Positions 41,293 to 47,077 of a stretch of DNA of 47,077 nt are shown piece by piece. The position numbers and the translations under genes are program-made. Every line of letters starts with the position of its first letter. The first letter of the stretch is position 1. The notes under the pieces were generated by a model that worked only from the letters and a program-made list of their open reading frames with translations, was not told the origin of the DNA and made no database searches. Where the stretch lies: the NCBI GenBank assembly GCA_017435565.1, contig JAFSEU010000005.1, positions 1-47,077 of the forward strand. The letters are read 5' to 3'. The DNA comes from Oscillospiraceae bacterium (GTDB taxonomy: Bacteria > Bacillota > Clostridia > Oscillospirales > Ruminococcaceae).

Positions 41293-43728
41293 ATGAAATT
41301 CGGTTATTTTGATGACGTCAATAAGGAATACGTCATAACTTCACCCAGAACGCCCTATCCCTGGATAAACTACCTCGGAACACAGAGCTTTTTCTCGCTC
41401 ATTTCCAACACAGCGGGCGGCTATCACTTCTATAAGGATGCAAGGCTCCGCAGAATCACACGTTATCGCTACAACAACGTTCCCGTTGATATGGGCGGAC
41501 GTTACTTTTACATAAACGAGAACGGTACCGTATGGTCACCCGGCTGGTCACCCGTAAAGACAGAGCTTGATTTTTATGAGTGCCGTCACGGTATGGGCTA
41601 TACAGTAATCAAGGGCAAGAAAAACGACCTTAGCGCTGAAGTTACATTCTTTGTTCCCGAAGATTACAACGGCGAAATCCAGAAGGTTGTTCTCAAGAAC
41701 GAGAGTGACAACAAGAAGAGCTTCAAGCTGTTCTCCTTCCTTGAATTCTGCCTTTGGAATGCTCAGGATGACTCTACAAACTTCCAGAGAAACTTCAACA
41801 CAGGTGAAGTTGAAATCGAAAGCTCTACAATCTTCCACAAGACAGAATACAAGGAACGCCGTGATCACTTTGCATTCTATTCCGTAAATGCTCAGATCAA
41901 CGGCTTTGATACCGACAGAGAATCCTTCCTTGGCCTTTACAACGGCTTTGAGGCTCCTCAGACCGTTATGAACGGCAGACCCAACAACTCTGTTGCAGAC
42001 GGTTGGTCACCTGTTGCTTCTCACTACATCGAAGTAACTCTCAAGCCCGGCGAAACCAAGGAGCTTGTATTTATTCTTGGTTATGTTGAAAATGCTTATG
42101 AAGAAAAATTCAATGCCGACGGCTCAATGAACAAGTCCAAGGCATATGCAATGATTAACCAGTTCAACACAGCAGCAAAGGCAGACGAGGCTCTTGCAGC
42201 TCTTAAAAACAGCTGGGAATCACTTCTTTCCAAATATACTGTTGAATCACACGATGAAAACCTCAACCGTATGGTTAACATCTGGAACCAGTACCAGTGT
42301 ATGGTTACATTCAATATGTCACGTTCCGCTTCTTATTTTGAAAGCGGTATCGGCAGAGGTATGGGCTTCAGAGATTCCAACCAGGACCTTCTCGGTTTCG
42401 TTCATCAGATTCCCGAAAGAGCAAGAGAGAGAATTCTTGACCTGGCTGCTACTCAGCTTGAAGACGGCGGCTGCTATCACCAGTATCAGCCCCTTACAAA
42501 GAAGGGTAATGACGAAATCGGCGGAAACTTCTCCGATGACCCGCTGTGGATGATTCTTTCAACAGCTGCATATATCAAGGAAACAGGCGACTGGTCCATT
42601 ATCGAAGAATCTGTTCCTTATGACAACGATGAATCAAAGGCACAGTCAATGCTTCACCATCTGCGTCAGAGCTTCTGGCACGTTGCAGATAACGTAGGAC
42701 CTCACGGTCTGCCTCTGATGGGCAGAGCTGACTGGAATGACTGTCTCAACCTCAACTGCTTCTCGATGACTCCCGGTGAGAGCTTCCAGACAACAGAATC
42801 AAAGGACGGTAAGGTTGCTGAATCTGTAATGGTTGCTGCATTATTCACATATGCAGGCCCCGAATATGTTGCTATCTGCAGAAAAATGGGCGACAACGAA
42901 GAAGCTGACAGAGCTCAGGCTGCTATCGATAAAATGGCTGAAACTATTATGCGTGACGGCTGGGACGGCGAATGGTTCCTCAGAGCTTATGACGACTACG
43001 GAAAGAAAATCGGCTCCAACGAATGCGAAGAGGGCAAAATCTTCATCGAATCTCAGGGCTTTGCTGTTATGTCGGGTCTCGGCAAGGAAGACGGCAAGGA
43101 TATCCTTGCTCTTGACAGCGTAAAGAAATATCTTGATACAAAATACGGTCTGGTTCTCAACAACCCCGCATTTACAAGATATTATGTAGAATACGGCGAA
43201 ATCTCAACATATCCCGCAGGATATAAAGAGAACGCAGGCATTTTCTGCCACAACAACGCATGGATTATCTGTGCAGAAGCTGCAGTTGGCAGAGGCAATA
43301 TGGCATTTGAATACTATTCAAAGATTGCTCCTGCTTATCTTGAAGATATCTCCGATATCCACCGCACAGAGCCTTATGTTTATGCTCAGATGATTGCAGG
43401 TAAGGACGCAGGCCGCCACGGCGAAGCTAAGAACTCATGGCTTACGGGTACTGCTGCTTGGAACTTTGTTGCTATTTCTCAGTGGATTCTCGGTATCATC
43501 CCCTCATGGGACGGTCTTTCTGTTGATCCCTGCATTCCTAAGGAATGGGACGGCTTCAAGGTAACCCGTGCTTACAGAGGCGCTACATATGAAATCACAT
43601 TCACAAACCCCAACCACGTTTCAAAGGGTGTTTCCTCTGTAATTGTTGACGGCAACGTCATCGAAGGCAATGTACTCCCCGTATTCGGCGACGGAAAGGT
43701 TCATGCTGTTGAAGTAGTAATGGGCTGA
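41293..43728 (+). CDS. Cellobiose phosphorylase (GH94)
   Basis: An 811-residue cytoplasmic enzyme that splits cellobiose with phosphate into glucose-1-phosphate and glucose. The N-terminus ([20 protein letters not shown], then [19 protein letters not shown]) is near-identical in pattern to known clostridial cellobiose phosphorylases. The catalytic acid is D483 in [11 protein letters not shown], in the (alpha/alpha)6 barrel. Codon use is strongly biased (CTC, GTT, TCC), a sign of high expression. ATG at 41293 matches the family start; TTG at 41287 is possible. The GGAG site lies 18 bases before the ATG, an unusual spacing. It saves ATP because glucose-1-phosphate needs no kinase. Confidence 0.97.
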   Translation: MKFGYFDDVNKEYVITSPRTPYPWINYLGTQSFFSLISNTAGGYHFYKDARLRRITRYRYNNVPVDMGGRYFYINENGTVWSPGWSPVKTELDFYECRHGMGYTVIKGKKNDLSAEVTFFVPEDYNGEIQKVVLKNESDNKKSFKLFSFLEFCLWNAQDDSTNFQRNFNTGEVEIESSTIFHKTEYKERRDHFAFYSVNAQINGFDTDRESFLGLYNGFEAPQTVMNGRPNNSVADGWSPVASHYIEVTLKPGETKELVFILGYVENAYEEKFNADGSMNKSKAYAMINQFNTAAKADEALAALKNSWESLLSKYTVESHDENLNRMVNIWNQYQCMVTFNMSRSASYFESGIGRGMGFRDSNQDLLGFVHQIPERARERILDLAATQLEDGGCYHQYQPLTKKGNDEIGGNFSDDPLWMILSTAAYIKETGDWSIIEESVPYDNDESKAQSMLHHLRQSFWHVADNVGPHGLPLMGRADWNDCLNLNCFSMTPGESFQTTESKDGKVAESVMVAALFTYAGPEYVAICRKMGDNEEADRAQAAIDKMAETIMRDGWDGEWFLRAYDDYGKKIGSNECEEGKIFIESQGFAVMSGLGKEDGKDILALDSVKKYLDTKYGLVLNNPAFTRYYVEYGEISTYPAGYKENAGIFCHNNAWIICAEAAVGRGNMAFEYYSKIAPAYLEDISDIHRTEPYVYAQMIAGKDAGRHGEAKNSWLTGTAAWNFVAISQWILGIIPSWDGLSVDPCIPKEWDGFKVTRAYRGATYEITFTNPNHVSKGVSSVIVDGNVIEGNVLPVFGDGKVHAVEVVMG

Positions 43729-43761
43729 GCCAAATTCTCGAACCCCGGTCTATAAACAACT

Positions 43762-43806
43762 CAGGCAGGAATTTTTAGATAGTTAAAAGTTCCTGCCTGT
43801 TATATA
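43762..43806 (+). terminator. Terminator of the cellobiose phosphorylase gene
   Basis: CAGGCAGGAATTTTTA (43762-43777) pairs with TAAAAGTTCCTGCCTG (43784-43799) over 16 bp with one wobble and a 6-base loop; the tail TTATAT is short, so strength is uncertain. Confidence 0.75.
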
Positions 43807-43827
43807 ACAAACCAAAGGACTGACAAA

Positions 43828-45039
43828 ATGATTACCAAAAAGAAAAGGCTGATTTCTGCCCTGCTCGCTCTCAGCGTTGCCTGCTCAGGGCTTGGCGGCT
43901 GTTCAAAGGATAGCAAAAAAAGCTATTTTGATATGACTTATGACGAGCTGAGCAAATATGTAACGCTTGGTGAATACAAAAACCTTGAAGTAACACTTGA
44001 TTACTATGCCGTTGAAGAATCGGAGATTCAAGATGTTATTGAGTCCGATTTTGCTTCCTACATCGAAGAAATCAACATAACCCAGCGTGAAATCAGAGAA
44101 GGCGATATCGTAATAATTGACTTCGTCGGTACGATTGACGGCGAGGAGTACGAAGGCAACAGCGCCGAGGACTTTGAAGTCAGAATTGGTGACGGCACCT
44201 TTGTGGACGCTGAAGAAGCGCTTCTCGGTGCATATCTCGGTGATACCGTCACTTTTGAAGGCTCTTTTAAAGAAGGAAGCGAGGTTGATGAAAGCCTTAT
44301 CGGCAAAACCGCGGTTTTTGAAGCGACAGTCAAGGAGATTACCGCTGTATCGTTGCCGAGAATGACCGACGATCTGGTATACGAGGCAACAGGCTATACC
44401 AGCTATGATGAATATATTGAAGGTCTGAGGACTGAAATGCGTACTTATTACGACGATCTGGCAATGTCCAACGCCCAGACCTTGCTCTGGGTAGAAGTAT
44501 GCACTAACAGTACGCTCATCGAATATCCCAAGGATAAATTTGCCGACGCAAAACAGGATTATTACGATTATTATGAAGAAATCGCTGCCGATTATGATAT
44601 GACGGTTGACGATATGCTTATAAACTACCTCGGAATAAGCAAGGATACTTACGAAGAAAAAGCAAACGAACACGCTGCAAACGTTGTTTATGAAGACCTT
44701 GTCCTGTTTTCTATTGCCAAGAAGGAAAATATTACAATTTCCGACGAGGAATATGACAAGCGTGCTCAGGAATATGTTGACGACCTCATCCGTGAATCAC
44801 TTTCCGAATCTGATGAAAGCGATGATTATACGGATATGTATCAGAATGCGACTATGCTCAATGGGCAAAGCTCATCTTCTGAGGAAGAAAAAGAAGTTAT
44901 CACATCCGTAACTCAGCTTGAAGCAATATACGGCAAGGACTATGTCCGCCAGGTTGTGCTTTATGAGATGGTGCTTGAATATATATTCGAGAACGCAAAC
45001 GTTACTTATTCTGATTATTTCCCCGAAGAAAACAAATAA
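43828..45039 (+). CDS. Trigger-factor-like lipoprotein with FKBP-type domain
   Basis: A 403-residue exported protein with signal and lipobox LGGC at about residues 22-25. An FKBP-like peptidyl-prolyl isomerase domain lies at about 85-175 (REGDIVIIDFVGTIDGEEYE, RIGDGTFVDAEEAL). Helical regions before and after resemble the trigger factor C-terminal chaperone body. It may help fold exported proteins outside the membrane, a role like that of PrsA; this is inference from domains. The acidic Ser-rich stretch near 325-360 is a likely linker. AAAGGA precedes the ATG. Confidence 0.82.
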   Translation: MITKKKRLISALLALSVACSGLGGCSKDSKKSYFDMTYDELSKYVTLGEYKNLEVTLDYYAVEESEIQDVIESDFASYIEEINITQREIREGDIVIIDFVGTIDGEEYEGNSAEDFEVRIGDGTFVDAEEALLGAYLGDTVTFEGSFKEGSEVDESLIGKTAVFEATVKEITAVSLPRMTDDLVYEATGYTSYDEYIEGLRTEMRTYYDDLAMSNAQTLLWVEVCTNSTLIEYPKDKFADAKQDYYDYYEEIAADYDMTVDDMLINYLGISKDTYEEKANEHAANVVYEDLVLFSIAKKENITISDEEYDKRAQEYVDDLIRESLSESDESDDYTDMYQNATMLNGQSSSSEEEKEVITSVTQLEAIYGKDYVRQVVLYEMVLEYIFENANVTYSDYFPEENK

Positions 45040-45048
45040 AAAAAATTC

Positions 45049-45085
45049 AAGGCAGACGGTTAGTAATAAACCGCCTGCCTTTTCT
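45049..45085. terminator. Bidirectional terminator between convergent genes
   Basis: AAGGCAG/CTGCCTT and CGGTT/AACCG (45049-45061 with 45069-45081) form a stem with one internal mismatch and a 7-base loop. T-rich on the plus side, A-rich on the other. Confidence 0.8.
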
Positions 45086-46095
45086 TATTCTTTACTGTCG
45101 AAATAATCAATCTTATATATATCCGATAGAACTACTCTGCTCTTTGAAAACCTGTCCGACTTATAGCGTACCTGCGGCGATTTAAGCGGAATCGCCGTAA
45201 TGCTGCACATAGGCAGCGAAAAGCTGTTATCACCGCATTTTGCCGCACCTGCAATGCCAATCAGATTGTCAACGCAGCGTCGCGTGCGGGCAGCATTATC
45301 AGCAACGTCCCGATACATTCGCAAAACGGTTTCGTCAAAAATTCTCCCGTTATCATGCGCCTGAACTGAAAACACGGCATTTGCGCCTTGCTTTTCAAGA
45401 CGAATCGTCAAATCGGAAATTGTGTTTTTCCTGCACACATCCATAACGAACCACACCAGTGCATTATAAAGAAGCTCATAACTGCACTGAACAAAAATCC
45501 CGGACTCAATCTGTGCGTCAAAATCAATCGGTATGCGCTTTGAAAGTGCATTCAGTTCATCATAAAAATCACCGACAAGACACGAAAAGTCAACAATTTC
45601 ATCATTATGGTGCGTTATTGTGCATTTTGCATCGCGGCACATTGAAGCTCCTCTGAGCATATCATAACATCCGAGCATTCCGTTGTTCAGATACATAACG
45701 CTGTCAGCATCAAGCTTATCACCAAGCTCGTCATAAATAAGCTGAAGACTGCTTGATATCATAGACACACCATTTCTTATAACCGAATCCAGATATTCAC
45801 TGTCGGAACCATTCCGCAATGCGGCGGACATTTTATCGTCAAGCACCTCGGCGATATATATTCCCTCGCCGATATCCTCGCAATAATGAAGCTCGCAGCT
45901 TCCGTTAAGCATTGCACTTTGCAGAAGGAATCTGTCCGATGTGCCGATGTTTTTTGCAATGTCCCCTGCAAGACTCATCATATTCACGGCACATCCCTTA
46001 GGATTGCACCAAAGAAACTCACCCGTCCTGCTTAAAATCATAACAGGTCTTCGATAATTACCATAAAGACTCTTGACAATTCCCAGTTCATCCAT
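45085..46095 (-). CDS. PAS-like protein with degenerate histidine-kinase core
   Basis: A 336-residue soluble protein. Residues about 1-85 look PAS-like (GNYRRPVMILSRTGEFLWCN). Residues about 98-150 are two helices where a kinase would have its dimerisation/His domain, but no His lies at the expected place. About 195-310 resemble an ATPase lid-type domain: ELLYNALVWF (N211) and AHDNGRIFDE (DNG 248-250), but the G2 glycine box is missing. It may therefore bind a ligand or partner without kinase activity. Divergent from gap, with its own promoter. GGGAGG precedes the ATG. Confidence 0.65.
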   Translation of the reverse strand: MDELGIVKSLYGNYRRPVMILSRTGEFLWCNPKGCAVNMMSLAGDIAKNIGTSDRFLLQSAMLNGSCELHYCEDIGEGIYIAEVLDDKMSAALRNGSDSEYLDSVIRNGVSMISSSLQLIYDELGDKLDADSVMYLNNGMLGCYDMLRGASMCRDAKCTITHHNDEIVDFSCLVGDFYDELNALSKRIPIDFDAQIESGIFVQCSYELLYNALVWFVMDVCRKNTISDLTIRLEKQGANAVFSVQAHDNGRIFDETVLRMYRDVADNAARTRRCVDNLIGIAGAAKCGDNSFSLPMCSITAIPLKSPQVRYKSDRFSKSRVVLSDIYKIDYFDSKE

Positions 46096-46133
46096 AAAAA
46101 CAATCCGCCTCCCTTCATCGGCTTATCAAGATT

Positions 46134-46162
46134 ATTATAGCATATTCATCGGAATAAGTGAA
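46134..46162 (-). promoter_or_regulatory. Promoter of the PAS/degenerate-kinase gene
   Basis: Minus strand TTCACT (46157-46162) and TATAAT (46134-46139), 17-bp spacer. Confidence 0.7.
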
Positions 46163-46262
46163 TAGAATTTTGAAATTTTTTATTTTATTTTGCCTAAACT
46201 TGTCGCTGAAAAAGCTTTTTTCTGTGCAATAAGAAAAATTTGTTACATTTTTGTCAAACCCC

Positions 46263-46291
46263 TTGAATTTTTCTAAATATTGGTATAAAAT
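46263..46291 (+). promoter_or_regulatory. Promoter of gap
   Basis: TTGAAT (46263-46268) and TAAAAT (46286-46291), 17-bp spacer; a TGG-TATAAA extended -10 alternative lies at 46281-46289. The leader is about 60 bases. Confidence 0.65.
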
Positions 46292-46358
46292 ATAAAGTAA
46301 TACAGCTGAAATTTTCCAGTTGTGTAAAACATAAAAATTTAAACGGAGGATTTTAACT

Positions 46359-47077
46359 ATGTCAGTTAAAGTTGCAATTAACGGATTTGGACGTATCGGT
46401 CGTCTTGCATTCAGACAGATGTTTGGTGCAGAAGGCTATGAGGTAGTTGCTATCAACGACCTTACAAAGCCCTCAATGCTTGCTCAGCTTCTCAAGTACG
46501 ACACCGCTCAGGGCGGCTACTGCGGAACAATCGGCGAAAACCTTCACACAGTTGAAGCTAACGACGAAGCAGGTACAATCACAGTTGACGGAAAGACTCT
46601 TACAATCTACGCTAAGGCTAACGCTGCTGAACTCCCCTGGGGTGAAATCGGTGTTGACGTAGTTCTCGAGTGCACAGGCTTCTACTGCTCAAAGGAAAAG
46701 TCTCAGGCTCACATTGACGCAGGCGCTAAGAAGGTTGTTATTTCTGCTCCCGCAGGCAATGATCTTCCCACAATTGTTTACTCTGTAAACGAAGGCACAC
46801 TCACAGCTGATGACACAATCATCTCTGCTGCTTCCTGCACAACAAACTGCCTCGCTCCTATGGCTAAGGCTCTCAACGATTACGCTGAAATCCAGAGCTG
46901 TATCATGAGCACAATTCATGCTTACACAGGCGACCAGATGATCCTTGACGGTCCTCACAGAAAGGGCGACCTCAGAAGAGCAAGAGCAGGCGCTGCAAAC
47001 ATCGTTCCCAACTCAACAGGCGCTGCTAAGGCTATCGGCCTTGTTATCCCCGAGCTCGACGGCAAGCTCATCGGTTC
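46359..47077 (+). CDS. gap: Glyceraldehyde-3-phosphate dehydrogenase (3' end outside window)
   Basis: The first 239 residues of a NAD-dependent GAPDH. The NAD-binding start is [15 protein letters not shown], and the catalytic Cys lies in [17 protein letters not shown]. The conserved His follows in [17 protein letters not shown], and [20 protein letters not shown] matches the phosphate-site region. It oxidises glyceraldehyde-3-phosphate in glycolysis. Codon use is strongly biased, as expected of a very highly expressed gene. CGGAGGA precedes the ATG. The gene is cut by the end of the window. Confidence 0.98.
   Translation, partial: MSVKVAINGFGRIGRLAFRQMFGAEGYEVVAINDLTKPSMLAQLLKYDTAQGGYCGTIGENLHTVEANDEAGTITVDGKTLTIYAKANAAELPWGEIGVDVVLECTGFYCSKEKSQAHIDAGAKKVVISAPAGNDLPTIVYSVNEGTLTADDTIISAASCTTNCLAPMAKALNDYAEIQSCIMSTIHAYTGDQMILDGPHRKGDLRRARAGAANIVPNSTGAAKAIGLVIPELDGKLIG

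Noticed and set aside
43903..44673. Leftward open frame of 256 codons
   Set aside because: Antisense to the trigger-factor-like gene, which has a signal peptide, a ribosome site and clear domains; the leftward translation shows no family pattern.
1..47077. CRISPR arrays, insertion sequences or rRNA genes
   Set aside because: No regularly spaced repeats, transposase genes or rRNA sequence seen on reading both strands.

Overview
The window reads as chromosomal DNA of an anaerobic, plant-fibre-associated Firmicute of the Clostridia, most like Ruminococcus (Oscillospiraceae). This is inferred from a dockerin-bearing GH26 mannanase, a GH94 cellobiose phosphorylase, moderate GC with AT-rich sigma-A promoters at 17-bp spacing, strong Shine-Dalgarno sites and several lipoproteins. 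Species cannot be fixed from this sequence alone.

Layout. 1-160: end of a tRNA cluster (partial tRNA, tRNA-Gly) and its terminator. 188-1719: Crp/Fnr-type regulator and a HAD hydrolase, facing each other across a shared terminator. 1784-4116: a leftward three-gene operon of poorly characterised function (LRR lipoprotein, Cys-rich conserved protein, small membrane protein). 4409-11364: a compact nine-gene phage-derived head locus (TerS, TerL, portal, capsid, Zn-knuckle protease, three connector or tail-completion candidates, hub-like protein). It has no integrase, repressor, replication, tape-measure, fibre or lysis gene. 11414-13768: pcrA helicase. 13972-18037: secreted mannanase, a small Gln-rich protein and an HtrA protease. 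18039-24939: a leftward envelope-sugar operon from one near-consensus promoter (GT2-GtrA, CDP-glucose synthesis and dehydration, epimerases, UDP-galactopyranose mutase), with a Mn/Zn-type CDF transporter downstream. 25039-26313: a LysR regulator divergent from a PQ-loop membrane protein, with interleaved promoters. 26437-28377: metG. 28447-29764: a 57-residue ribbon-helix-helix protein divergent from a two-repeat lipoprotein, with operator-like repeats between them. 29997-34072 (leftward): phosphofructokinase, hemolysin-III-type protein, GGDEF/EAL protein. 34382-41110 (rightward): two-component system, GH25 lysozyme, CorC-type protein, transglutaminase-like lipoprotein, aldose epimerase. 41293-45039: cellobiose phosphorylase and a trigger-factor-like lipoprotein. 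45085-47077: a degenerate sensor-kinase-like protein divergent from gap, which runs off the window end.

How the parts fit. Mannanase, cellobiose phosphorylase, aldose 1-epimerase, phosphofructokinase and GAPDH cover steps from plant polysaccharide to glycolysis. The two-component system, GH25 enzyme, HtrA, foldase-like lipoprotein and sugar-nucleotide operon serve the cell envelope. The strongest candidate for an undescribed system is the intact minimal capsid locus at 4409-11364, which looks domesticated or satellite-like rather than a decaying prophage. The RHH-lipoprotein module with its repeat operator is second. All functional calls come from reading motifs; no database search was run.
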